Assembly: GCF_029207565.1 (NCBI RefSeq)
Contig: NZ_JANCMW010000003.1
Coordinates: 248,001-312,000 of the forward strand
DNA from: Marinobacter iranensis
Lineage (GTDB): Bacteria; Pseudomonadota; Gammaproteobacteria; Pseudomonadales; Oleiphilaceae
Direction: 5' to 3'
DNA: 64,000 nt
Every line of letters starts with the position of its first letter. The stretch's first letter is position 1. The notes under the pieces were generated by a model, which was given only the letters and a program-made list of their open reading frames with translations, searched no databases and was not told the DNA's origin. The translations under genes and the position numbers were made by a program. Below, in pieces: positions 42,584 to 51,759 of the stretch.

Positions 42584-44212
42584 TCAGAGCTTTTTTGCGT
42601 CGTCCCGCAACACGAACTTCTGGATCTTGCCGGTGGAGGTTTTTGGCAGTTCACTGAACACAATGGTCTTGGGTACCTTGAACTTGGCCATGCGCTCCCT
42701 GCAGAAGGCGATGATGTCGTCTTCACTGACATCCCCGGCCTCCGGCTTCAGGGTCACGAAGGCACAGGGCGTCTCGCCCCACTTCTCGTCCGGCCTGGCC
42801 ACCACGGCGGCTTCGAGGATATCGGGGTGGCGATAGAGCACGTCTTCCACCTCAATGGTGGAGATGTTCTCGCCGCCGGAGATAATGATGTCCTTCAACC
42901 GGTCCTTGATCTCCGCGTAGCCATCGGCGTGCCACACCGCCAGGTCGCCGGTGTGGAACCAGCCGCCCCGCAGGGCTTCCTCGGTGGCCTTGGGGTTTTT
43001 CAGGTAACCCTTCATCACCGTGTTGCCACGCAGGAAAATCTCGCCGATGGTCTTGCCGTCTTTCGGCACCGCTTCCATGCTCTCCGGGTCCCCCACCATC
43101 ATGCCGGCCAGGGTGTGGTAACGAACCCCCTGCCGCGCCTTGATGCGGGCTCGGTCTTCCACCGGCAGGTCGTCCCATTCGGATTTCCAGGCGCACACGG
43201 TGACCGGGCCATACACCTCGGTCAGGCCGTAAACGTGGGTCACGCGGATGCCCATCTCTTCAATCGCCTCAATCACCTTGGCCGGGGGCGCGGCGCCGGC
43301 GGTCATCGCCTGCACGGTATGGCTGAAGCTGGATTTCGAGGCTTCCGAAGCACCCAGCAGGGTATTCAGCACAATCGGCGCACCGCACATATGGCTGACC
43401 TTGTGCTCACTGATCAGCTTCAGGATCTTCTCCGGGTCCACCTTGCGCAGGCACACATGGGTGCCGGCAAACGCGGTGATGGTCCAGGGGAAACACCAGC
43501 CGTTGCAGTGGAACATCGGGAGGGTCCATAGATAGACGGGATGCATGCCCATGGACCACACCGCCTGATTGCCCATGGCGTTCTCATAGGCCCCGCGATG
43601 GTGGTACACCACTCCTTTCGGGTTGCCGGTGGTGCCGGAGGTATAGCACAGCGAGATCGCATCCCACTCATCCGCCGGCATCTGCCAGTCAAATTCCGGA
43701 TCGCCGCTGGCCAGGAAAGCCTCGTAGTCCAGGCCACTCACCTGGGTGCCACCACCGCCGAGTTCCGGATCATTGACGTCAATTACCTGCGGCGGGTTAT
43801 CCAGCAGGCTGACGGCTTCATTGATAACCTCGCCAAACTCCCGGTCTGCAATCAGCACCTTGGCTTCGCCATGCTCCAGCATGAAGGCAATGGTCTTCGC
43901 ATCCAGGCGGGTGTTCAGCGCATTCAGCACCGCGCCCAGCATGGGGACACCGAAATGGCATTCCAGCATTTCGGGAATGTTCGGCAGCATCGCCGCCACC
44001 GTATCCCCCTTGCCAACCCCCTTCGCGGCCAGGGCGGACGATAGCCGGCGGCAGCGCTCATAGGTTTCTCGCCAGTTGCGGCGAACCTTGCCATGGATCA
44101 CAGCCGGGTATTCCGGATATACGCTGGCGGTGCGCACCAGAAAATCCAGCGGTGTCAGGGTCGCGTGGTTTGCATCGGTGGGCTCAAGGCCCTGATCAAA
44201 GATCGAAGCCAT
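42584..44212 (-). CDS. Acyl-CoA synthetase, AMP-forming
   Basis: A 542-residue ANL ligase with phosphate loop [29 protein letters not shown], the hinge TGDLAVWHADGYAEIKDRLK and the catalytic lysine in TSTGKIQKF. The N-terminal pattern LTPLDFLVRTASVYPEYPAV is that of the medium-chain/methylmercaptopropionate-CoA ligase (DmdB-like) group, so short or medium fatty acids or DMSP-derived acids are possible substrates. AGGAG precedes the ATG, with a small perfect hairpin (44224-44242) just upstream. It supplies acyl-CoA to the neighbouring dehydrogenase, SDR and thiolase. Confidence 0.88.
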   Translation of the reverse strand: MASIFDQGLEPTDANHATLTPLDFLVRTASVYPEYPAVIHGKVRRNWRETYERCRRLSSALAAKGVGKGDTVAAMLPNIPEMLECHFGVPMLGAVLNALNTRLDAKTIAFMLEHGEAKVLIADREFGEVINEAVSLLDNPPQVIDVNDPELGGGGTQVSGLDYEAFLASGDPEFDWQMPADEWDAISLCYTSGTTGNPKGVVYHHRGAYENAMGNQAVWSMGMHPVYLWTLPMFHCNGWCFPWTITAFAGTHVCLRKVDPEKILKLISEHKVSHMCGAPIVLNTLLGASEASKSSFSHTVQAMTAGAAPPAKVIEAIEEMGIRVTHVYGLTEVYGPVTVCAWKSEWDDLPVEDRARIKARQGVRYHTLAGMMVGDPESMEAVPKDGKTIGEIFLRGNTVMKGYLKNPKATEEALRGGWFHTGDLAVWHADGYAEIKDRLKDIIISGGENISTIEVEDVLYRHPDILEAAVVARPDEKWGETPCAFVTLKPEAGDVSEDDIIAFCRERMAKFKVPKTIVFSELPKTSTGKIQKFVLRDDAKKL

Positions 44213-44223
44213 ACAGGTCTCCT

Positions 44224-44242
44224 GGTGTTGTTTTTCAACACC
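44224..44242. other. Small perfect stem-loop in the leader of the acyl-CoA synthetase gene
   Basis: GGTGTTG and CAACACC pair perfectly around a 5-nt A/T loop and end a few bases upstream of the AGGAG ribosome site. No U-run follows on the minus strand. It could affect translation of the synthetase or stabilise the 3' end of the alg message, which may read into this region. The role is unknown. Confidence 0.45.
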
Positions 44243-44301
44243 TGACTATAGGGCACAGCCGACGTTTCAGCGAGCCCCCGAAGCCGCTCCCCTCCCTGAC
44301 C

Positions 44302-45657
44302 TCAGGACTGGTTCAGTCGCGCCATCGCATCCAGTAACTCAGACGTCTTTTCCCTCATCAGGGCAATATCCCCCCGTGACTCCACATTCAGCCGGACCAG
44401 CGGTTCGGTATTCGACATCCGGAGGTTGAAGCGCCAGCGCTCAAATTCAACACTCAGGCCATCAACGTGGCTGACAGACAACGCGTCCGCGCCGTAAATT
44501 TTCTCGATGGTACTAATCAGCCGGGCGGGATCATCAACAGTGCGGTTGATTTCGCCGCTGGCGGGATAAGCCTCAATACGGGCATCGATCAACGATGACA
44601 GCGGCTGACCGGTCTGGCAAAGCCGCTCGGCAACCAGGAGCCAGGGAATCATGCCGCTGTCGCAGTAGGCAAAGTCGCGGAAATAATGGTGGGCACTCAT
44701 CTCGCCCCCATACAACGCATCTTCCTCGCGCATACGCTGCTTGATAAACGCGTGCCCGGTCTTGCTCTCAATGGGAGTACCGCCCGCAGCCAGAACCAGG
44801 TCACGGGTGTTCCAGGTCAGCCGCGGATCGTGAATGATATTGCCACCACCAACCTTACGCAGGAACTGGTCGGCCAGCAGGCCCACAATATAGTAGCCTT
44901 CGATAAACCGGCCCTTCTCGTCAAAGAAGAAACAACGGTCGTAATCGCCATCCCAGGCAATGCCCATATCCGCGCCTTCGCGCAATACCGCCTCGGCCGT
45001 GACCGCCCGGTTCTCCTCAAGAAGCGGGTTCGGAACCCCGTTGGGGAAATGCCCGTCCGGTTCATGGTGCAACCGCACGAACTCGAAGGGCAGCCAGCGG
45101 GCCAGCGAGTCGATGACCGGGCCTGCGCCGCCGTTACCGGCATTGACCACCACCTTCAGCGGCTTGATCGTGCTCCCGTCGATATAACCGAGTAAATGAT
45201 GGATGTAATCAGGCTCCACATCCAGGTTCTCCGAGCGCCCGGGAACCGGCGCGTCCTCGAACGGCAGGGATACCCTGTCGCGAATGATCTCAAGGCCATT
45301 ATCCGAGCTGATCGGGCGCGATTCGCGGCCCACCAGTTTCATACCGTTGTGGTCCCTGGGGTTGTGGCTGGCCGTTACCATAATGCCCCCATCCATGTTG
45401 TAGTGGCTGGTGGCAAAATAGATCTGCTCGGTGCCACACAGACCGACGTCGTAGACATCCGCGCCGGCGGCCATCAGCCCGGAGTTCAAGGCGGAGGCAA
45501 TCTCGGGGCTCGATAAGCGGATATCGTACCCCACCACAACCCGGCGAGCGTCGGTCAGCTCCACGTAGGCCCGCCCGATTCGCTCTGCCAGCTCAGGGTT
45601 CAACTGCTCGGGCACCCGGCCGCGCAGGTCATAGGCCTTAAAACAGGACACGTCCAT
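44302..45657 (-). CDS. algC: Phosphomannomutase/phosphoglucomutase (AlgC)
   Basis: A 451-residue alpha-D-phosphohexomutase. The opening FKAYDLRGRVPEQLN, the phosphoserine loop TASHNP (Ser97), the metal loop WDGDYDR and the sugar-binding GGEMSAHHYF are all present. It converts mannose-6-phosphate to mannose-1-phosphate, the step between the two activities of AlgA, and can also make glucose-1-phosphate for other polysaccharides. GGAG precedes the ATG. It follows algA by 84 bp on the same strand, so it is probably the last gene of the alginate operon. In Pseudomonas algC is unlinked, so this placement is unusual. No strong terminator was found after it. Confidence 0.92.
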   Translation of the reverse strand: MDVSCFKAYDLRGRVPEQLNPELAERIGRAYVELTDARRVVVGYDIRLSSPEIASALNSGLMAAGADVYDVGLCGTEQIYFATSHYNMDGGIMVTASHNPRDHNGMKLVGRESRPISSDNGLEIIRDRVSLPFEDAPVPGRSENLDVEPDYIHHLLGYIDGSTIKPLKVVVNAGNGGAGPVIDSLARWLPFEFVRLHHEPDGHFPNGVPNPLLEENRAVTAEAVLREGADMGIAWDGDYDRCFFFDEKGRFIEGYYIVGLLADQFLRKVGGGNIIHDPRLTWNTRDLVLAAGGTPIESKTGHAFIKQRMREEDALYGGEMSAHHYFRDFAYCDSGMIPWLLVAERLCQTGQPLSSLIDARIEAYPASGEINRTVDDPARLISTIEKIYGADALSVSHVDGLSVEFERWRFNLRMSNTEPLVRLNVESRGDIALMREKTSELLDAMARLNQS

Positions 45658-45741
45658 AGCTGTTTCTCCGTCAAACCTTTAATCAATGGCGTGGCCCGCT
45701 ATGCCGCCGTCAGCAGCTCTGCACAACGGGCCGCACTGGTC

Positions 45742-47208
45742 TTACACCTTTTCCGACATCACCGGAATCCGCTCTTCCTCCACCTCTGGCTTGGGCGTCA
45801 CACGACCGTAGCGATCATCCAGACGCTCGATGTCATCCTCGCCAAGATAAGCGCCGGACTGTACTTCAATCAGTTCCAGAGGAATGCGACCGGGATTGAA
45901 CAACCGGTGTACCGCACCAATAGGGATATAAGTGGATTCGTTTTCCGACAGCAGAAACGTTTCCTCATCACGGGTAACTTCAGCGGTACCCCGCACGATG
46001 ATCCAGTGCTCGGCACGGTGATGATGTTTCTGCAAAGACAAACGCTCGCCGGGTTTGACGGTTATGCGCTTAACCTGGAACCGGTTACCCATATCAATAC
46101 TGTCGTAGCTACCCCAGGGGCGATAAACCTGGCGGTGCGTGCGGGTTTCCATGCGTTGCTCGCCGTTCAGGCGCTTCACCAGTTTTTTAACGTCCTGTAC
46201 CTTGTCCCGGTGGGCAACCATTAACGCGTCCTTGGTATCGACAACCACCAGGTCTTTCACGCCCAACATGGTTACCAGCTTGTCCGACGTATGCACCAGG
46301 CAGTTACTGCTGTCTTCCAGGCAGGCGTCGCCAAGAATCGCATTGGCGTGCTCGTCCTTATCGGTCACATCCCAGATAGTGGACCACGAGCCAACGTCGC
46401 TCCAGCCAGCGTCCATGGGCACCAGCAAGGCTTTCGAGGTTTTCTCCATGACCGCATAGTCGATGGAATCATCCGGGCAGTGCTCGAATATTTCCGCTGG
46501 AATGCGGGTGAACTCCATATCCCGCTCAAGGCTTCGGGCTGCCAGCAGGCAGGTGTCGTAAATATCCGGGCTGTGTTTCTTGAGCTCAGACAGATAAGTA
46601 TCAGCCCGGAACATGAACATGCCGCTGTTCCAGTAGTAGCCACCGGCGGACAACAACGCAGCGGCTTTTTCAGCGTCTGGCTTCTCGATAAACCGGGAGA
46701 CCGGGCGGGCTGCGCCAGGCGCGTCTACCGAACGGCCGGTGGCAATATAGCCGTATCCGGTTTCCGGTCGGGTGGGTTTGATACCAAACAACACCAGGCC
46801 ACCGGCTTTGGCTGCTTTTTCACCGTGAGCCATGGCTTGCTGGAATGCCTCGACGTCTTCGATGGCATGATCAGCGGGCAAAACCAGCATGATGGCCTTG
46901 GGATCTTTGCGCGCCACTTCGATGGCAGCCAGCGCCACCGCCGGCGCGGTGTTGCGGCCAAACGGCTCCAGCAGAATCGACATGGGTTCTCGGCCAATGG
47001 CCTCCAACTGCTCTTTGACAATAAACCGGTGCTCGTTGTTGGCCACCACTACCGGTGCCTCGGTGTTGTCCACTGGCAGCCTGCACAGGGTCTCCTGCAA
47101 CATGCTCTGCTCCCCCACCAGCGGAAGGAACTGCTTGGGGTAGGCCTGGCGCGACAGAGGCCAAAGCCGTGAACCGTTACCACCTGAAAGTATGACTGGA
47201 ATCATCAT
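45742..47208 (-). CDS. algA: Mannose-1-phosphate guanylyltransferase/mannose-6-phosphate isomerase (AlgA)
   Basis: A 488-residue bifunctional enzyme. The N-terminal nucleotidyltransferase has ILSGGNGSRLWPLSRQ and the PKQFL lysine. The C-terminal type II isomerase cupin has RPWGSYDSIDMG and the metal-binding histidines in LSLQKHHHRAEHWIIVRG. It provides mannose-6-phosphate from fructose-6-phosphate and GDP-mannose from mannose-1-phosphate, feeding AlgD. ATG 47208 follows AAGGAG; a second ATG comes directly after it. It lies between algL and algC on the minus strand, as the penultimate gene of the cluster. Confidence 0.95.
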   Translation of the reverse strand: MMIPVILSGGNGSRLWPLSRQAYPKQFLPLVGEQSMLQETLCRLPVDNTEAPVVVANNEHRFIVKEQLEAIGREPMSILLEPFGRNTAPAVALAAIEVARKDPKAIMLVLPADHAIEDVEAFQQAMAHGEKAAKAGGLVLFGIKPTRPETGYGYIATGRSVDAPGAARPVSRFIEKPDAEKAAALLSAGGYYWNSGMFMFRADTYLSELKKHSPDIYDTCLLAARSLERDMEFTRIPAEIFEHCPDDSIDYAVMEKTSKALLVPMDAGWSDVGSWSTIWDVTDKDEHANAILGDACLEDSSNCLVHTSDKLVTMLGVKDLVVVDTKDALMVAHRDKVQDVKKLVKRLNGEQRMETRTHRQVYRPWGSYDSIDMGNRFQVKRITVKPGERLSLQKHHHRAEHWIIVRGTAEVTRDEETFLLSENESTYIPIGAVHRLFNPGRIPLELIEVQSGAYLGEDDIERLDDRYGRVTPKPEVEEERIPVMSEKV

Positions 47209-47292
47209 TCTGCTCCTTTGCTCTTTAATGACGTACCGCAAAAACGTCAGTTGACGTCTTCATCAGGGCGTTCCGTGGAAACCGGAGCCCTG

Positions 47293-48477
47293 TTACGAAC
47301 GCTTGCTAAGCTTGATGTTGCTGGGTGGATTTGGCTGCGAGCCTTCGGGCCACAGCGGGTTTATTCGGTACAGGAAGGAAATGTCGCCACCCAACCGGGT
47401 GGACTTCATGGGCTGCAACTCCTCCAGGAAAGCCGGCATACCCTCAATGGGCCCCCAGGTGGCCTGCCAGGGTTCCATCCAGGCCAGAGACCAGGATTTA
47501 TAAAGCCCGTCGACGACCTGCTCGTCGCCGGTAATGCTTTCTATCCGCTCCGGGTCTTCCAGGCCCCTGACCACGTTCTGGACCATGTCCGGGAATACAT
47601 CCTGATAACTGTCATACACGGAATTGCCGTTTACCTCGGCAAACACCGCAATCATGGTCAGCGGCTGCATGGCGTAGTTCATGTACTCCAGAGCACGGGT
47701 TTCGCGGCTCAGTTCCCTTGGCAGATAGCCGTCCTCATTAATCTGCCCCATGGCTTCATCGAACTTGGCCAGAGACCAGTTCCAGTCGTCGCAGTCCTGG
47801 GTGGCAACCGCTGACGACATGACGGCCCAGGCCGCCCAGTAATCGTGATTGTTGACCTTGCCGGGGTCCCGGTCGGTGTAGTACTGGCGGACACCATCGC
47901 TCAAGCTCAGGAACCAGTCTTCAATTCGACGGGTTTGTTCTGGGTCCATTGCGGTTTCCGGGGCAGAGGTCTGCATCCTGAGATAGGCGTTGGCAGCGGC
48001 CGCAAGCGCCCACTTACGTACCGCCTGACCAACATGATTGATGTCATCGGTCAGCAACGCGTCGGCTGAAGCCCAGTCATCAAGGTTGTCCAGCACGCAG
48101 TTCAGTGCCTCGGCACCATCACCATCCACCTGGTAATCATCAGCCGCAGCTATGACCGCCTTCTCAAAGTTGCGGACTTTACTGGTCGCCGCCTTGTACT
48201 CTTCATAGGCCTCTTCATTCAGCTCGTTCCGCGCGTCGTCGCTACCCTGGTACTTGCTGGTAAGCGACAACGAGCCGGTGTGGGGTTCCACCCGATCGCA
48301 GTCATACTCGCCCCCCTCGTCCACTTCGGGAACCTGGTAATAGCCCACCGGGGCACGGAGCTCCCCGTTCAGGCATTGGCCGGCGCTTGCGCTGCCCACA
48401 CCAAATGCCACGGAGACCGTCACGGTCAGCAGTGAGCGGCTCCATTGTCGATATTCCGGACGTAGTCGGATTCGCAT
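47293..48477 (-). CDS. algL: Alginate lyase (AlgL)
   Basis: A roughly 394-residue periplasmic polysaccharide lyase of family 5 with a signal peptide (cleavage near ASA-G). The catalytic region has NNHDYWAAWAVM (Asn-His pair), and further on RALEYMNYAMQPL supplies the Arg and Tyr of the active site. The N-terminal SKYQGSDDAR holds the conserved lysine. It degrades alginate misdirected to the periplasm by beta-elimination. ATG 48477 has AGAGG at good spacing. It is somewhat longer than the Pseudomonas protein (about 367), through an acidic insertion after the signal and a C-terminal extension. It follows algX by 33 bp, a pairing kept from Pseudomonas although the pair has moved. Confidence 0.93.
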   Translation of the reverse strand: MRIRLRPEYRQWSRSLLTVTVSVAFGVGSASAGQCLNGELRAPVGYYQVPEVDEGGEYDCDRVEPHTGSLSLTSKYQGSDDARNELNEEAYEEYKAATSKVRNFEKAVIAAADDYQVDGDGAEALNCVLDNLDDWASADALLTDDINHVGQAVRKWALAAAANAYLRMQTSAPETAMDPEQTRRIEDWFLSLSDGVRQYYTDRDPGKVNNHDYWAAWAVMSSAVATQDCDDWNWSLAKFDEAMGQINEDGYLPRELSRETRALEYMNYAMQPLTMIAVFAEVNGNSVYDSYQDVFPDMVQNVVRGLEDPERIESITGDEQVVDGLYKSWSLAWMEPWQATWGPIEGMPAFLEELQPMKSTRLGGDISFLYRINPLWPEGSQPNPPSNIKLSKRS

Positions 48478-48510
48478 GATCATCCTCTCTATGCGTTGAA
48501 TGAATGTTCG

Positions 48511-49935
48511 TCAGATGTCCTGACGCCGACAGATTTTCGTGGTCACCGTCAATCCTTCAGTGACTTGCTCAGGCTTGAGCTCAAGGTCCAGCGACATGAA
48601 CAACTCATCGTTCCAGTCGGGCCCTTCGGGAAGCTCAAAAACAAACCGACCGGGGGTATCAACACGGTCGCCATACTCCATGTCAACGCGATCCTTGCGC
48701 CCGAAGACGTACCAGATGAAGGCATCAACCTCTTTCACTCCCGGGTCACTGAACTGCAGATCGACGACGTATTCATTACTGGGCATCTCGATGAACTGGC
48801 CGCCACCGTTGTAAAGCACTTCGGTGATCCCGGCCTTGATCGGCGTGGTTTTCTGCAGCACAGGCTTCTGGTTCTCGCAGGCGCCGCTGATCATCGGCGT
48901 AACCTGGCGATAGAATTCCGCGCTGTCGAGGTTGTGATACCCCGGCACCTCCCAGATCATTATCTTTGGCGGCGACTGTCGGAAGTTGTCGGAAAGCAGG
49001 TACTCAAACATTGAGCCGTCATAACTGCCACCAGCTACCGCAACGTTGAGAACCTCCACACCCAGGAACTCCTGCAGGGCACCGACAAAATTGTAATCCT
49101 GAGCGCCTTTACTGTTACTGGTGCCCACCAGCGTGATGGGGGGCAACCCCTGATCACCGAACAGGGCGCTGGCTTCAGCAGACTGGCCGGTGCCCGAGGA
49201 TTCGGTGCGGAACTCGTCCACATACTGGGAGCCGTAATCGAAGCCGCAGATCCGCTTTACCGCATCCTGCAGTGAACCGTCTTTTCTGATCAGACCGGAA
49301 CGGCGAGTGACGAACTCCTGCTGCGACAGCGATTGATAGGCCGGCATCTGCTTGATGCGCTCGGCTACAACCTTCGCCGTCCGGCGGGCGCCGTAGGGCG
49401 TCCAGTGGTGATCACGCTTGAAATAGAAAGCGTCCTCACGGGGCTCTTCGTCCAGCAGTGGCGTCAAATCCGGAACCACCAGCCCGGCCTGACGGAACCT
49501 TCCCAAGGCATCGGCGTAGCTCTTACGGGCGACGTTCCAACTGAAAGGCACCGGTGATGTCGACGGTAAATGGTTGGGATGGACCAACCCTTTTGTCGGC
49601 TGGAACACCATCACCAACTCAGTACCAGTGGTTTCCTTCAGGTGTCGGGCAAAGCGCTTCAGGTGTTTCAGGCCCTCCAGGTTCGGCCCGAACTGCTCAA
49701 CCAGTTCGGCCTCCGAACGAAACAGCCAGCCATCCTTACCCTGTACCAACATCTTGAAGTTCTTCAGATAATTGGTGTCGTAACTGGATGGGTACGCCGT
49801 CAGCGGGCACAGATCACAGCAGCGCTTGATGTCATATTCAGGCAGCTCTGTGGCGCTGGCGTTCAACCCAGCACCGCTAAGCAACCCGAACAGGGCCAGC
49901 GCCCACAGTCCACGGCCTCTGAACACCTGCTTCAT
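48511..49935 (-). CDS. algX: Alginate O-acetyltransferase AlgX
   Basis: A 474-residue periplasmic protein, the same length as the Pseudomonas aeruginosa protein. It has a signal peptide, a CCDLCP cysteine cluster after it and an SGNH-like catalytic set: Asp175 and His177 in RDHHWTP and a serine in GTSNS (271-275). A C-terminal carbohydrate-binding module follows. AlgX transfers acetyl groups to mannuronate residues during export. Its ATG overlaps the algF stop by 4 bp. In Pseudomonas algX follows algG; here it follows algF, so the algXL pair has been relocated. Confidence 0.95.
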   Translation of the reverse strand: MKQVFRGRGLWALALFGLLSGAGLNASATELPEYDIKRCCDLCPLTAYPSSYDTNYLKNFKMLVQGKDGWLFRSEAELVEQFGPNLEGLKHLKRFARHLKETTGTELVMVFQPTKGLVHPNHLPSTSPVPFSWNVARKSYADALGRFRQAGLVVPDLTPLLDEEPREDAFYFKRDHHWTPYGARRTAKVVAERIKQMPAYQSLSQQEFVTRRSGLIRKDGSLQDAVKRICGFDYGSQYVDEFRTESSGTGQSAEASALFGDQGLPPITLVGTSNSKGAQDYNFVGALQEFLGVEVLNVAVAGGSYDGSMFEYLLSDNFRQSPPKIMIWEVPGYHNLDSAEFYRQVTPMISGACENQKPVLQKTTPIKAGITEVLYNGGGQFIEMPSNEYVVDLQFSDPGVKEVDAFIWYVFGRKDRVDMEYGDRVDTPGRFVFELPEGPDWNDELFMSLDLELKPEQVTEGLTVTTKICRRQDI

Positions 49936-50594
49936 ACCGACGTATCCACCCGGTTTTCAGCAACGACCAGTCTGGGCTTGCCGCCAACATCAATCGCAAA
50001 AACGCTGAATACCTTGCCGCGCTGAAGGTTGATCTCGCCGGTCGTGGCAAGCGCCTGGTTACTCTGGAATGCACCCAATGCGATATTCACGGCGTTGATC
50101 TCGCGATTAGCCACATCCAGGGAGTCCACTGCGTCGATTACGGCAACCTTGCCATCGGACGTCTTCAGGGTGACGCCACCAGTGCCGGTCAGGTTGTAGA
50201 AAGAAAGCAATGCCTTGCGTGGGTTGTCGAAGGCCACATCTTTCATCACTTTCATCTCACCGGAACCAAGCACCACCACGGTATAGAACTCGTTCTTTTT
50301 CATGGCAACGGACGTCTGCTGCCCGCCTACCTCTACCTGGTACCGACCTTCCGGCAGGTAGATGTAGGGGCTTGCTTCCAGCGGCGATACCTCCTTGATC
50401 ATCTTGTCACCAATAGTCGCCTCGGCCAGCGCGCCACTGGCATCCGCATTCACAACACGGATGAACGCAGCCCCATCCGGGGCTTCAGCGGCATACAGTG
50501 CATCCTCTCCGGCCTGGGCCATGTTCATGGAGATCAGCAAACTGCTGATCAGGGCAAAAAAAGCGGTATGCATCAGTGCTCTCATTTTCATCAT
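49932..50594 (-). CDS. algF: Alginate O-acetylation protein AlgF
   Basis: A 220-residue periplasmic protein with a signal peptide (cleavage near AQAG) and a two-domain beta-rich body (AAFIRVVNADASGALAEATI; GEINLQRGKVFSVFAIDVGG). AlgF takes part in acetyl transfer with AlgI and AlgJ. GAGG lies just before the first ATG, too close for it, so the third methionine codon (50585) may be the true start. It is between algJ (2-bp gap) and algX (4-bp overlap), which ties all acetylation genes together. Confidence 0.92.
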   Translation of the reverse strand: MMKMRALMHTAFFALISSLLISMNMAQAGEDALYAAEAPDGAAFIRVVNADASGALAEATIGDKMIKEVSPLEASPYIYLPEGRYQVEVGGQQTSVAMKKNEFYTVVVLGSGEMKVMKDVAFDNPRKALLSFYNLTGTGGVTLKTSDGKVAVIDAVDSLDVANREINAVNIALGAFQSNQALATTGEINLQRGKVFSVFAIDVGGKPRLVVAENRVDTSV

Positions 50595-50596
50595 CC

Positions 50597-51748
50597 TCAG
50601 GGGTTGGTTTCGGAACGGCTATCCGCTTGTGCGGTCAGCATTTTGTCTGCCTGGCGGAACCAGGCCTGAGCCTGTTCGGACTCAAGTGGCCGTGCCAGGT
50701 AACGCTCGGGAAATTCCCAGATCACCAGTTGTGGCGGTTGGTCCCGGAAGTCGGAAGAGTTGAGGTAATTGACCATCGGCACGATGGGCCCGTCGCCCTC
50801 TTCGGCCACGTTGATCAGGTCCTGGCCCAGATGCTTTCGCAAGGCACCGGGAAAGTCCCACAGCTCATTGGCGCTGTAACTTGTACCTACCAGCACCGTG
50901 TTCGTTGAGTCCTCGCCAAACAGAGTGCCGGCATCCGCCTGACCATCACTGCTGGCGCGTGTGGTCCTTGGCTTCAGTTGATCAGGCGCCGGACCAAACT
51001 CGGTGAACGCCGGGGCCACCGGGATGTAATTCAGCAGGTCACCGCGATGCTGCACAGGCTGGCCAACCGACGTCACAAAGGCCTGCTCGCCCCAGGCCAG
51101 GCCATTGAACCGGTTACGGATAAACTGGGCGGCGCCTTCGGCGAACAGGTTTGCACCGGTCGGAGACCAATGGGTATCCGTCCTCAGAAAAACGGACTTA
51201 CCGTGACGCTGCGCCTGCTCCAGCGCGGGCTTCAGTTCCGGAGCCGGGATACCCGCCCCTGCCAGCGACTGCTGGAACAGGTCATACAACGACACCATCA
51301 CCGGCTCGGGATGAATACTTCCCAGCTTTTCCGAATGGATGCGGGCCTTGGCTGGCACCACCAGCACAACCAGCGGAATGCCTTCGGCCAACAAATAGTC
51401 GGCGATTCGGTGAACACGACGCAGGTTACGGTTGACCACCTCCGCGTCACGGCTGGCCGGGTAGATTTCCTCGTCGGTGAACAGCCACTCATCCTTACCA
51501 ACCACCACGCCCTGACGACCCTCGTCAAAAAGCGTGTAATTGATAGCGGCCCAGAGGTTGGTTCCCAGATCCTTGGCCGGGAACTGCTCGTCGTAGTGGC
51601 TTTCCAGGCTTCGGGCCAATTCACCGTTGACCGGACTGAGCTCTTTTTTGGCCTCGTAGCCCAGCAGGGGCCTCAAGGACAGCACGCCCAGAGCCAGGAC
51701 CAGCGCCATGAAGAGAAAAGCCGTGATTCGTGCGGACGTTTTGGTCAT
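50597..51748 (-). CDS. algJ: Alginate O-acetyltransferase AlgJ
   Basis: A 383-residue membrane-anchored periplasmic protein: one N-terminal helix (ITAFLFMALVLALGVLSL), then an AlgX-like SGNH fold with the DTHWSPTGA motif (Asp, His) and the GTSYS serine. It works with AlgI and AlgF to bring acetyl groups to alginate. The ATG at 51748 is chosen over an in-frame TTG five codons earlier and has GAGGGTGG upstream. It starts 11 bp after algI. Its catalytic core resembles AlgX, but the C-terminal binding module is missing, as expected. Confidence 0.93.
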   Translation of the reverse strand: MTKTSARITAFLFMALVLALGVLSLRPLLGYEAKKELSPVNGELARSLESHYDEQFPAKDLGTNLWAAINYTLFDEGRQGVVVGKDEWLFTDEEIYPASRDAEVVNRNLRRVHRIADYLLAEGIPLVVLVVPAKARIHSEKLGSIHPEPVMVSLYDLFQQSLAGAGIPAPELKPALEQAQRHGKSVFLRTDTHWSPTGANLFAEGAAQFIRNRFNGLAWGEQAFVTSVGQPVQHRGDLLNYIPVAPAFTEFGPAPDQLKPRTTRASSDGQADAGTLFGEDSTNTVLVGTSYSANELWDFPGALRKHLGQDLINVAEEGDGPIVPMVNYLNSSDFRDQPPQLVIWEFPERYLARPLESEQAQAWFRQADKMLTAQADSRSETNP

Positions 51749-51759
51749 CAATTCCACCC

